Origin: Lachnospiraceae bacterium
Lineage (GTDB): Bacteria > Bacillota > Clostridia > Lachnospirales > Lachnospiraceae
Length of the DNA stretch: 64,000 nucleotides
Assembly (NCBI GenBank): GCA_016301965.1
Contig: JAEDOO010000001.1
Location: forward strand, 7,814-71,813
Direction: 5' to 3'
Every line of letters starts with the position of its first letter. The stretch's first letter is position 1. The notes beneath the pieces were generated by a model, which was given only the letters and a program-made list of their open reading frames with translations, was not told where the DNA came from and did no database searches. This document shows positions 18,724 through 26,912 of the stretch, in pieces. A program made the position numbers and the translations under genes.

Positions 18724-20903
18724 TAAATGAGGGTATGTTAATAGGGGAGCGTTACGAGATACTGGGACTGATCGGTTCCGGCGGTATGGCCGATGTATAC
18801 AAGGCCAGAGATTCCAAATTAAACCGTCTGGTTGCCGTAAAGGTACTGCGCCAGGAATTTCGTATGGACAAGACATTTGTCAGCAAGTTCCAGAAGGAAG
18901 CACAGGCAGCAGCAGGTCTGTCTCATCCGAACATTGTCAGTGTATACGATGTAGGTGAGGATGAGAATGCAAACTTCATTGTTATGGAGCTTGTGGAAGG
19001 CATTACACTGAAAGATTACATTAAAAGAAAGAAGAAGCTGAGCGTCAGAGAAGCCACCAGTATTGCCATTCAGGTGTCTCTCGGACTGGAAGCAGCGCAT
19101 AAATGCGGACTGGTACATCGTGATGTTAAACCGCAGAATATCATGATCTCAACAGACGGTAAAGTAAAACTGTCGGATTTTGGTATTGCCAGAGCTGCAT
19201 CTTCCAATACCATCAGCTCAAATGTCATGGGTTCTGTACATTACAGTTCTCCGGAGCAGGTGCGCGGCGGTTTTGCCAATGCGCAGAGTGATATCTATTC
19301 TCTGGGTATTACTTTATATGAGATGGTTACCGGACGAGTTCCATTTGACGGCGACACCAGTGTGGCGATTGCCATTAAGCATCTGCAGGAAGAGATCATT
19401 CCGCCAAACAAATATGTGCCGGATCTCCCCTACAGCTTAAATCAGATCATCCTGAAATGTACACAGAAGAGCGTGGACAGACGATATGCCAGCATGGCAG
19501 ATCTGATCATGGATCTGAAACGTTCCCTGGTAGATCCTAATGGAAATTTTGTGGAGCTTGCACCGTTGTCCAGCCATGCGCAGACGATCATGCTGTCCAA
19601 GGCAGAGATGGAAGCTATCCAGGCTGCTTCCGGCTCCCGTTATGAGGATGACGACGATGACGATGAGGATGATGACGAGGAGGAAGAAAGACCGAGACGC
19701 CGCCGTTCCAGCCGGTATGATGAGGATGATGACGACGAGGATGACGAGGATGAGGGCGGCATCAGCGGTGCGCTGGAAAAGGCCATGACCATCGGCGGAT
19801 TTATTATCGGAGCAATTATTATCGTTCTTTTGGTTGTATTTATCTGCAAAGCTGCCGGCCTGTTTGGAAACAGCAGCAAGCCGGAAAGCTCTTCTGTAGT
19901 TCCTTCTTCCAGCAGTGTGGTTGCGCAGAGCAGCCAGGTCGAGGATACCGGAAAGGTTACTGTACCGGATATTACAGGAAAAACAGTAAGTGAAGCACAG
20001 GAGATCCTTAACAAACTGCAGCTTGGTATCGCAAAAGGCGGCGAGGCTGCATCGGATACCGTTGCAGAGGGCCTGATCATATCACAGGATCTGATGGAAG
20101 GGACGACTGTAGCCACACATTCTACCGTGTATTATGTGATCAGTACCGGTGTGGCAGATATTACCGTGCCGGATGTCACAGGAAAAAGTCAGACCGTTGC
20201 CGAGACAACACTGAAATCCAGCGGACTGGAAACAAAGATCACACAGGAAAACAGTGATACTGTTCCCATTGGTGATGTTATCCGCACCAATCCCAAAGCT
20301 GGTACAGAAGTATCTACCGGAAGTACAGTAGAAGTGGTTGTCAGCCTTGGAAAAGAAGATACACAGGTAGAAGTACCCAACGTTTACGGCGTTTCTGAAA
20401 ATACAGCAAAGAAGACTTTGACCAATTTAAATCTTACGGTTGTGGTGGACACAGGTACCAGTACTAAGGTAAAAGCCGGAGAAGTTATGGCGCAGAGTAT
20501 CAAAGCCGGTACGAAAGTAGACCAGAAGACAGAAATTACAATTACCGTCAACAGTGGAGCAGATACCACACAGGATCCGGATACTGCTGGCGACGCTACA
20601 GTGACACCGGGCGAAGAGGATGAGGATGACGAACAGCAGGAAGCCAAGGTATGGGCCTGCAATCAGCGTCTGGATACACCGCCAAATTACAGCGGCGGCC
20701 CCGTCAAACTGACCTTGTCACAGGTGGTAGACGGACAGACGGTAGAGAAGACCGTTGTAGAGAATGAAAGTCCGGAATTCCCGCTGACCTTCAGTACAGA
20801 AGGTGCTGAGGGTGTAAGTGTAGGTACCGTATATGTGTATGAGAAGATCGATGGGGAATACAAGAAGATCGCCAAGTACACAGTTCCTTTTGAAGAATAT
20901 TAA
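18720..20903 (+). CDS. prkC: PASTA-domain Ser/Thr kinase PrkC/PknB
   Basis: A 727-residue transmembrane kinase that senses muropeptides or lipid II in Firmicutes. The catalytic domain (about 10-270) has GSGGMADVYKA, AVKVLR, HRDVKPQNIM, DFGIA and SPEQ. A very acidic linker (about 305-345, long Asp/Glu runs with one RPRRRR patch) leads to a single membrane helix (about 356-378). Outside are a Ser-rich spacer, three PASTA repeats, another acidic spacer and a C-terminal beta-rich domain of about 90 residues ending in VPFEEY. It forms a pair with stp and is followed 3 bases later by rsgA, a known kinase target in other Firmicutes. Confidence 0.95.
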   Translation: MINEGMLIGERYEILGLIGSGGMADVYKARDSKLNRLVAVKVLRQEFRMDKTFVSKFQKEAQAAAGLSHPNIVSVYDVGEDENANFIVMELVEGITLKDYIKRKKKLSVREATSIAIQVSLGLEAAHKCGLVHRDVKPQNIMISTDGKVKLSDFGIARAASSNTISSNVMGSVHYSSPEQVRGGFANAQSDIYSLGITLYEMVTGRVPFDGDTSVAIAIKHLQEEIIPPNKYVPDLPYSLNQIILKCTQKSVDRRYASMADLIMDLKRSLVDPNGNFVELAPLSSHAQTIMLSKAEMEAIQAASGSRYEDDDDDDEDDDEEEERPRRRRSSRYDEDDDDEDDEDEGGISGALEKAMTIGGFIIGAIIIVLLVVFICKAAGLFGNSSKPESSSVVPSSSSVVAQSSQVEDTGKVTVPDITGKTVSEAQEILNKLQLGIAKGGEAASDTVAEGLIISQDLMEGTTVATHSTVYYVISTGVADITVPDVTGKSQTVAETTLKSSGLETKITQENSDTVPIGDVIRTNPKAGTEVSTGSTVEVVVSLGKEDTQVEVPNVYGVSENTAKKTLTNLNLTVVVDTGTSTKVKAGEVMAQSIKAGTKVDQKTEITITVNSGADTTQDPDTAGDATVTPGEEDEDDEQQEAKVWACNQRLDTPPNYSGGPVKLTLSQVVDGQTVEKTVVENESPEFPLTFSTEGAEGVSVGTVYVYEKIDGEYKKIAKYTVPFEEY

Positions 20904-20906
20904 TAT

Positions 20907-21785
20907 ATGACTGGAAAGATTATAAAAGGTATTGCCGGATTCTACTACGTTTACGTAGTAGAATCCGGTATTTATGAATGTAAGGCTGTTGGGATTTTTC
21001 GAAAAGATAAGATCAAGCCTCTGGTGGGCGATATGGTGCGTATCGAGGTGCTTAACGAGGAGAAGAAAGAGGGCAGCCTGGTGGAGATCCTTCCCCGGAA
21101 AAATGAACTGATTCGTCCGGCGGTGGCCAATGTTGATCAGGCTATGGTGATTTTTGCAGCGGATTTTCCAAAACCAAATTTTTCGCTGCTGAACCGTTTT
21201 TTGATCATGATGGAACGCAGAAACGTGTCGGTGGTGATCTGTTTCAATAAAATGGATCTTTTGGAAGAAAAAGATATCCAGAGACTGCATGAGATCTATG
21301 AGCCTGCCGGCTACCGGGTGCTGACCATCAGTGTAAAGCAAAAAAAGGGTATCGAAGAGGTACAAGCACTTTTGGATCATAAGGTGACGGTGGTAGCAGG
21401 TCCTTCCGGAGTGGGAAAGTCCTCTCTGACCAACAGTCTGCAGAGAGATGTGGAAATGGAAACAGGAGAGATCAGCAAAAAGCTGAACCGCGGAAAGCAT
21501 ACCACCCGCCATTCCCAGCTGATCGAGCTGGGGGATGACAGCTGGTTTGTGGATACACCCGGTTTTTCCTCCCTGTATCTGGAAGATATGGAAAAGGAAG
21601 AATTGCGTCTGTATTTTCCGGAATTTGATCCTTACGAGGGACAGTGTCGCTATCAGGGCTGCACCCATACGCATGAACCCGGATGTGCGGTAAAAGAGGC
21701 TCTTTCCGAGGGAAAGATAGAAAAACTGCGGTATGAGGGATATCTTGAGCTGTACGAAGAACTGAAAGACAAGAAGAAAATGTAG
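20907..21785 (+). CDS. rsgA: Ribosome small-subunit biogenesis GTPase RsgA
   Basis: A 292-residue circularly permuted GTPase that acts in 30S maturation. An N-terminal OB fold precedes NKMD (G4), which comes before GPSGVGKSSL (G1, near 165) and DTPGFSS (G3). A C-terminal zinc motif has Cys/His in CRYQGCTHTHEPGC. The stretch encoding GFYYVYVVESG contains a perfect 16-bp inverted repeat (separate entry). It is followed directly by thiN; rpe, usually between them, is missing. Confidence 0.95.
   Translation: MTGKIIKGIAGFYYVYVVESGIYECKAVGIFRKDKIKPLVGDMVRIEVLNEEKKEGSLVEILPRKNELIRPAVANVDQAMVIFAADFPKPNFSLLNRFLIMMERRNVSVVICFNKMDLLEEKDIQRLHEIYEPAGYRVLTISVKQKKGIEEVQALLDHKVTVVAGPSGVGKSSLTNSLQRDVEMETGEISKKLNRGKHTTRHSQLIELGDDSWFVDTPGFSSLYLEDMEKEELRLYFPEFDPYEGQCRYQGCTHTHEPGCAVKEALSEGKIEKLRYEGYLELYEELKDKKKM
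20935..20968 (+). repeat. Perfect 16-bp inverted repeat inside the rsgA 5' coding region
   Basis: CCGGATTCTACTACGT (20935-20950) and its exact reverse complement (20953-20968) are separated by 2 bases. It begins 28 bases after the rsgA start codon and is translated as part of the OB-fold domain. There is no T tract. Confidence 0.9.
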
Positions 21786-21806
21786 AGAACTGGAGCTGTT
21801 TTAGCT

Positions 21807-22457
21807 ATGAAAGCAATGGTGATCAGCGGGGGCACGATCGAGAAAGATTTTGCCCTTTCTTTTATCAGAGACTATGAACCTGACTATATTGTGGCGGCGG
21901 ACAGGGGACTTGCCTTTTGCCTGGAAAATGAGATTAAAGTAAATCTGATCGTAGGGGATTTTGACAGTATTCCCGGAGGAATTCTCGATACGTATGTTGC
22001 CCTACATCATGTGCCGGTACGGCGGTTCAATCCGGTAAAAGATGCCACAGATACGGAGATCGCGGTACGCCAGGTGGTGGAAGCGGGTGCCTCTGAAGCG
22101 ATGCTTCTGGGAGCTACCGGAACCCGTCTTGACCATACCATCGGCAATATACAGTGCCTGCATATCCTTTTGGACGCAGGCATCCCGGCGGCGATTCTGG
22201 ACAGCCATAACAGGATCAGCCTGCACAGAAAAGATTTTTTTATAAAAAAAGATGAACAGTTTGGGAAGTATATCTCCTTTCTTCCGGCGGGAGAAGCGGT
22301 GGAGAAGCTTACGCTTAGCGGATTTAAATATCCTCTGCATGCGCAGCGGATAACCAATGCAGACAGTCTTTGTATCAGCAACGAGATCAACGAGGAGACA
22401 GCCGGCGTAACCTTTACAGGCGGCGAGCTGTTTATGATTCAATCCAGAGACAGTTAA
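21807..22457 (+). CDS. thiN: Thiamine pyrophosphokinase
   Basis: A 216-residue enzyme that converts thiamine to thiamine diphosphate. Family motifs include VAADRGLAFC, VGDFDSI and DATDTEIAV in the catalytic N-terminal half, and GATGTRLDHTIGN. It lies 21 bases after rsgA in the standard cluster position. I saw no TPP riboswitch, so it is probably expressed with the upstream housekeeping genes. Confidence 0.93.
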   Translation: MKAMVISGGTIEKDFALSFIRDYEPDYIVAADRGLAFCLENEIKVNLIVGDFDSIPGGILDTYVALHHVPVRRFNPVKDATDTEIAVRQVVEAGASEAMLLGATGTRLDHTIGNIQCLHILLDAGIPAAILDSHNRISLHRKDFFIKKDEQFGKYISFLPAGEAVEKLTLSGFKYPLHAQRITNADSLCISNEINEETAGVTFTGGELFMIQSRDS

Positions 22458-22472
22458 TGCCGGGAAACTTTC

Positions 22473-22501
22473 TTGCGGTACGCAGGCAAGTATGATACAC
22501 T
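22473..22501 (+). promoter_or_regulatory. Predicted promoter of ychF
   Basis: TTGCGG (22473-22478) and TACACT (22496-22501) with a 17-base spacer in the 173-base gap before ychF. Confidence 0.45.
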
Positions 22502-22630
22502 GTACGCGGAATGCAGGCACAGTACAAAACAGAGGAAGTGCCTTTATTTGTGTAGTGAAATGTGTAGAAACAAAGATGAGAAAGGCGGAAATGCTGGCAA
22601 ACAGAGCATTTTCGGACAGGTATAAGAAAA

Positions 22631-23722
22631 ATGAAATTAGGTATCGTCGGATTACCAAACGTGGGGAAAAGCACCCTGTTTAATTCCCTGACCAAGGCGG
22701 GCGCCGAGTCTGCCAACTATCCATTCTGCACCATCGATCCCAATGTAGGTGTGGTGGCTGTGCCGGACAATCGTCTGAAACTTCTGGGAGATTTCTATCA
22801 TTCAAAGAAAGTGACCCCGGCGGTCATTGAATTTGTAGATATTGCCGGTCTGGTAAAAGGTGCCTCAAAGGGCGAGGGACTTGGTAATCAGTTTTTGGCT
22901 AACATCCGTGAAGTTGACGCGATCCTGCATGTGGTTCGCTGCTTTGAAGATCCCAATGTTATCCATGTGGATGGATCGGTGGATCCCATTCGAGATATTG
23001 AGACCATTAATCTGGAACTGATCTTTGCGGATCTGGAGGTACTGGAGCGCCGTATGGCAAAAGTGGGGCGCACCAGACAGATGGATAAGGCAGCTGCAAA
23101 AGAGTACACGCTGCTGGAGAAAATCAAAAAGCATCTGGAAGACGGTAAACCGGCCAAAACTCTGGAACTGGAAGATGACGATGAAGCAGCCATGATCAAA
23201 GACTATAATCTGTTGACGGCAAAACCGGTGATCTATGCGGCCAACGTGGCCGAGGATGAACTGGCCGGTGAAGACAATGATCTGGTGAAAAAGGTGCGTG
23301 AATACGCCGAGGCCGAGGGAAGTGAAGTGTTCAGTATCTGCGCGCAGATCGAGGAAGAAATCTCAGAGCTGGATGACGACGAGAAAAAGATGTTTCTGGA
23401 GGATCTGGGCATTGAGGAGTCCGGTCTGGACAAACTGATTACAGCCAGCTACCGTCTGCTGGGACTGATGAGTTTTCTGACAGCAGGAGAGGATGAGACA
23501 AGAGCATGGACCATCAAAATCGGTACCAAGGCTCCGCAGGCTGCCGGAAAGATCCATACCGATTTTGAGAGAGGCTTTATCAAGGCAGAGGTGGTCAATT
23601 ACCAGAATCTTCTGGACTGTGGTTCCTACGCCGGAGCCAGAGAGAAGGGACTTGTCCGCATGGAAGGAAAGGACTATGTGGTTCAGGACGGTGATGTGAT
23701 TCTGTTCCGCTTTAATGTTTAA
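22631..23722 (+). CDS. ychF: Ribosome-binding ATPase YchF
   Basis: A 363-residue Obg-family P-loop NTPase that prefers ATP and binds ribosomes. The G1 motif GLPNVGKST is at residues 6-14. A central coiled region (about 130-200) and a C-terminal TGS-type domain follow; the protein ends in the typical [14 protein letters not shown]. It is transcribed alone or with lgt 20 bases downstream. Confidence 0.96.
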   Translation: MKLGIVGLPNVGKSTLFNSLTKAGAESANYPFCTIDPNVGVVAVPDNRLKLLGDFYHSKKVTPAVIEFVDIAGLVKGASKGEGLGNQFLANIREVDAILHVVRCFEDPNVIHVDGSVDPIRDIETINLELIFADLEVLERRMAKVGRTRQMDKAAAKEYTLLEKIKKHLEDGKPAKTLELEDDDEAAMIKDYNLLTAKPVIYAANVAEDELAGEDNDLVKKVREYAEAEGSEVFSICAQIEEEISELDDDEKKMFLEDLGIEESGLDKLITASYRLLGLMSFLTAGEDETRAWTIKIGTKAPQAAGKIHTDFERGFIKAEVVNYQNLLDCGSYAGAREKGLVRMEGKDYVVQDGDVILFRFNV

Positions 23723-23742
23723 GACAGCCGGAGGAAATTAGC

Positions 23743-24648
23743 ATGGATATGCAGATATATTTTCCTCATCTGGGCATCTATCTGGAGCATGTGGGGAAAA
23801 ATTTCAGTATCTTCGGATTTACCATTGCATATTACGGTGTAGTTATCGTTATCGGTATGCTGATTGCCATGGCGCTGATCATGTATACGGCAAAACGTTT
23901 TGGGGAAAATCCGGATATGTATTATGATGTGAGCCTGATGGCCATCCTGATCGGCATCGTGGGGGCCAGAGCCTACTATGTGTTTTTTTCCTGGGATATG
24001 TACAAAGATGACCTTTGGCAGATATTCAATATTCGAAACGGCGGCCTGGCCATCTACGGCGGCATCCTTTTTGGTACCCTGACGGTGTTGGTGTATTCCC
24101 GGGTGAAGAAAAAAAGCTTTCTTCATATGGCAGATATCCTGATTCTGGGTGTGGTATTTGGCCAGATCATGGGCCGTTGGGGCAATTTCTTTAATCGTGA
24201 GGCCTTTGGCGAATACACAGACGGACTGTTTGCCATGCAGCTGCCGGTTTCTGCTGTGCGTCAGAATGAGATTACCCAGGCCATGTGGGACCATGCGGTG
24301 ACGATCAATGGCGTGGAGTTTATACAGGTATCCCCCACTTTCCTCTACGAAAGTCTGTGGAATCTGGGACTTCTGGTTATTTTGTTGTTCCTCATCGGAC
24401 GAAAACGTTTTGACGGTCAGGTCTTTCTGACCTATGTCATGGGGTATGGCCTGGGGAGGATGTGGATCGAAGGTCTGAGAACAGATCAGCTTCTGGTTCC
24501 GCAAACAGCGATTCCCGTATCCCAGCTTCTGTCTGGCACTATGGTGGTGGCTGCGGTCATAGGCCTTATCGTACAGAGCCACAGGCACAGGAACCAGGGA
24601 TGTCTGGTAAATGAAAAAAGCGGGAAAATGGATAAAAAACTGGGATGA
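23743..24648 (+). CDS. lgt: Prolipoprotein diacylglyceryl transferase
   Basis: A 301-residue polytopic membrane enzyme that transfers diacylglycerol from phosphatidylglycerol to the lipobox Cys of prelipoproteins. About seven hydrophobic helices are visible, with the signature GRWGNFFNREAFG near residue 145. One client is the lipoprotein encoded at 62585. A strong terminator follows. Confidence 0.95.
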   Translation: MDMQIYFPHLGIYLEHVGKNFSIFGFTIAYYGVVIVIGMLIAMALIMYTAKRFGENPDMYYDVSLMAILIGIVGARAYYVFFSWDMYKDDLWQIFNIRNGGLAIYGGILFGTLTVLVYSRVKKKSFLHMADILILGVVFGQIMGRWGNFFNREAFGEYTDGLFAMQLPVSAVRQNEITQAMWDHAVTINGVEFIQVSPTFLYESLWNLGLLVILLFLIGRKRFDGQVFLTYVMGYGLGRMWIEGLRTDQLLVPQTAIPVSQLLSGTMVVAAVIGLIVQSHRHRNQGCLVNEKSGKMDKKLG

Positions 24649-24683
24649 TCCCCCACCGCGATATAGATTTATGAAAAAAAGAG

Positions 24684-24754
24684 AAGAACGAAAAGACAAT
24701 TATGGGATATGCATGGCATACATCCCCAAATGGCTGTCTTTTCGTTCTTTTTTT
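24684..24754 (+). terminator. Rho-independent terminator after lgt
   Basis: GAACGAAAAGACA (24686-24698) pairs exactly with 24735-24747, followed by a T7 tract. The 36-base loop can itself form a small inner hairpin. It insulates lgt from the dcw cluster. The remaining bases to 24856 hold nothing I recognise. Confidence 0.85.
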
Positions 24755-24856
24755 GCTGCTCTGCAAGCGGAGGATGAGAGGATTCGGGAGGGCTCAGTTT
24801 GTCGTTTCCGCGCATGGGCTGTAAATAAAACGTAAAGAATTTTCTGTATTTCCCTC

Positions 24857-24885
24857 TTGCACTTTCCCAATCCCTGGGGTAGAAT
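24857..24885 (+). promoter_or_regulatory. Predicted promoter of the dcw (mraZ) operon
   Basis: TTGCAC (24857-24862) and TAGAAT (24880-24885) with a 17-base spacer. The predicted start site, near 24892, abuts the MraZ-type boxes. Confidence 0.7.
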
Positions 24886-24893
24886 AGGGGTAC

Positions 24894-24929
24894 AAGTGGT
24901 ACAAAGTGGAGAAAAGTGGTGGCAAAGGG
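24894..24929 (+). promoter_or_regulatory. MraZ operator: AAGTGG boxes at 10-bp periodicity
   Basis: AAGTGG occurs at 24894, 24904 and 24914, exactly one helical turn apart, followed in register by a degenerate fourth copy (AAAGGG, 24924). MraZ proteins are known to bind short direct repeats of this kind upstream of their own gene and repress the dcw operon. The position just downstream of the promoter fits autorepression. Confidence 0.85.
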
Positions 24930-25011
24930 AGGAACTGTGGCGGTTTCACTGACGCTGCCGGATGATAGACAGGAGGGAGCTGTTGATCATCAGATAAGAG
25001 GTTGTTGCATT

Positions 25012-25443
25012 ATGTTCATGGGAGAATACAGTCATTCGATTGACGCAAAGGGGAGATTGATCATACCGTCGAAGTTCAGAGAACAGCTTGGGGAAGAGTT
25101 CGTACTGACAAAAGGCCTTGATGGTTGTCTTTCTATCTATCCCATGGATGAATGGACCGCTTTCGAAGAAAAACTCAAAGCTTTACCACTGACGAATAAA
25201 AATGCGCGAACCTTTTCAAGATTCTTTGTTGCAGGCGCTACATCCTGTGAACTGGACAAGCAGGGGAGAATTCTCATTCCGGCAACGCTGAGAGAATTTG
25301 CTGGTCTGGAAAAGGATGTTGTACTGACTGGTAACATTACAAGGATCGAGATCTGGAGCAAAGAGAAGTGGGCAGAGAACAGTAACTATGATGATATGGA
25401 TGCCATCGCAGAAGGTATGCAGGAAATGGGAATAGTGATCTGA
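25012..25443 (+). CDS. mraZ: Transcriptional regulator MraZ
   Basis: A 143-residue DNA-binding protein with two SpoVT/AbrB-like halves ([21 protein letters not shown] and [18 protein letters not shown]). It forms rings that bind the repeat boxes upstream. I chose ATG 25012 because homologues begin MFMGEYxHxID; the frame is open upstream to 24916 but that part overlaps the operator. It lies 1 base before rsmH. Confidence 0.95.
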   Translation: MFMGEYSHSIDAKGRLIIPSKFREQLGEEFVLTKGLDGCLSIYPMDEWTAFEEKLKALPLTNKNARTFSRFFVAGATSCELDKQGRILIPATLREFAGLEKDVVLTGNITRIEIWSKEKWAENSNYDDMDAIAEGMQEMGIVI

Positions 25444-25444
25444 T

Positions 25445-26383
25445 ATGGAATTCAAGCACACATCGGTTTTACTGAAGGAAACCATCGATAATCTGAACAT
25501 CAGACCGGATGGAATATATGTAGACGGTACTCTGGGAGGAGCCGGACATGCATCCGAGGTTTGCAGACAATTATCCGCCACGGGGAGATTTTTTGGAATA
25601 GATCAGGATGCAGCAGCAATTCGGGCTGCCGGTGAACGTCTGGCACCTTTTGGGGAAAAGGTCACCATCATCCGCAGCAATTACTGCCATATGGTCCGCG
25701 AACTGCAGAACAGGGGAGTCAGGGGCGTGGACGGTATTGTTCTTGATCTGGGAGTATCCTCCTATCAGCTGGATGAGGCTGACAGAGGATTTACCTATCG
25801 CTTTGACGCTCCGCTGGATATGCGCATGGATCAGCGACAGGAAAAAACAGCAGGGGATATTGTAAATGAATACACTGAAAGTGAATTATACAGAGTGATC
25901 CGGGACTACGGTGAGGATCAGTTCGCCAGGAATATTGCCAAGCATATTTGCATAGCCCGGCAGAAGGAGCCAATCCGTACCACCGGAGAACTCGTGGAGA
26001 TCATCAAACAGGCCATTCCGATGAAAGTGAGGGCCAAGGGTGGTCATCCCGCAAAAAAGACCTTTCAGGCACTTCGCATTGAATTAAATCAGGAGTTGAC
26101 GGTTCTGGAAGAGTCTCTGGATGATATGATCGGCTTTTTGAACGATGGCGGCCGTATCTGTATCATTACCTTTCATTCATTGGAAGACCGTATTGTAAAA
26201 TCCATTTTCAGGAAAAATGAAAATCCGTGTATTTGTCCGCCGAGTTTCCCGGTATGTGTCTGTGGAAGAACACCAAAGGGAAGAGTGATCACAAGAAAAC
26301 CCATACTTCCGGACGAAAAGGAAATGGAAGAAAACTCACGTTCAAAGAGCGCTAAACTTCGAGTGTTTGAGCGCATAAAATAA
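25445..26383 (+). CDS. rsmH: 16S rRNA m4C1402 methyltransferase RsmH (MraW)
   Basis: A 312-residue SAM-dependent methyltransferase. It shows the N-terminal [11 protein letters not shown], the SAM site [10 protein letters not shown] and the segment [19 protein letters not shown]. The C-terminus contains paired cysteines ([13 protein letters not shown]). It is the second gene of the dcw operon; its stop overlaps the next start by one base. Confidence 0.96.
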   Translation: MEFKHTSVLLKETIDNLNIRPDGIYVDGTLGGAGHASEVCRQLSATGRFFGIDQDAAAIRAAGERLAPFGEKVTIIRSNYCHMVRELQNRGVRGVDGIVLDLGVSSYQLDEADRGFTYRFDAPLDMRMDQRQEKTAGDIVNEYTESELYRVIRDYGEDQFARNIAKHICIARQKEPIRTTGELVEIIKQAIPMKVRAKGGHPAKKTFQALRIELNQELTVLEESLDDMIGFLNDGGRICIITFHSLEDRIVKSIFRKNENPCICPPSFPVCVCGRTPKGRVITRKPILPDEKEMEENSRSKSAKLRVFERIK

Positions 26384-26892
26384 TGGATCAGGTGGTGTAT
26401 CGGGTGAGTACAGCATATAGAAAATCACACAGTGTTGACATCAGGGATAACACAGGGTATTATGTGGATGGCAATACCGTTCGGGTAGCTCCTGCCCAGT
26501 GGGAGGAGGAGCAGACCAGAAAACGGCAGGTCAGCAGCAAAACCAGAAAAAACAGAACAAAAGCCATGAGCATGAGCCGTGGATTTGTCGTATTCCTGTC
26601 GGCAATGTCTATCATGGCTATGTTTATGTGTGTTTCCTACGTTCAGCTTAAGACGGAGATTACCAGGCAGACCAAAAGGATTGCGTCTTTGCAGACAGAT
26701 CTCAATGATCTGAAATCCGATAATGATGCTTTGGAGAATTCATATGAAGCATCTGTGGATCTGACACAGGTCTATGAGATAGCAACGGAGAAGCTTGGTA
26801 TGCATTATCCGAACGAGGAACAGATCGTTTCATACAATGCCGACGGCAGCGGATATGTACGTCAGTACAGAGACGTGCCCGGAGATAAATAA
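26383..26892 (+). CDS. ftsL: FtsL/DivIC-like septum protein
   Basis: A 169-residue bitopic protein: a basic cytoplasmic N-terminus (about 1-65), one membrane helix (about 67-88), then a coiled coil (about 89-120) with heptad-like leucines, and a short extracellular tail. Sequence identity in this family is low, so the call rests on position between rsmH and a class B PBP and on topology. FtsL/DivIC proteins form a trimer with DivIB/FtsQ at the septum. Confidence 0.8.
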   Translation: MDQVVYRVSTAYRKSHSVDIRDNTGYYVDGNTVRVAPAQWEEEQTRKRQVSSKTRKNRTKAMSMSRGFVVFLSAMSIMAMFMCVSYVQLKTEITRQTKRIASLQTDLNDLKSDNDALENSYEASVDLTQVYEIATEKLGMHYPNEEQIVSYNADGSGYVRQYRDVPGDK

Positions 26893-26912
26893 GAAATAAA
26901 AGAGGTAAGCGT

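Noticed and set aside
19650..19760. Acidic repeat in prkC as a frameshift or assembly error
   Set aside because: The frame remains open through the membrane helix and three PASTA domains, so the run is genuine coding sequence.
21786..21806. TPP riboswitch upstream of thiN
   Set aside because: The gap is only 21 bases; there is no room for the element and no THI-box-like sequence.
24916..25011. N-terminal extension of mraZ by 32 residues
   Set aside because: It would overlap the operator, and MraZ homologues begin at the MFMGEY segment.
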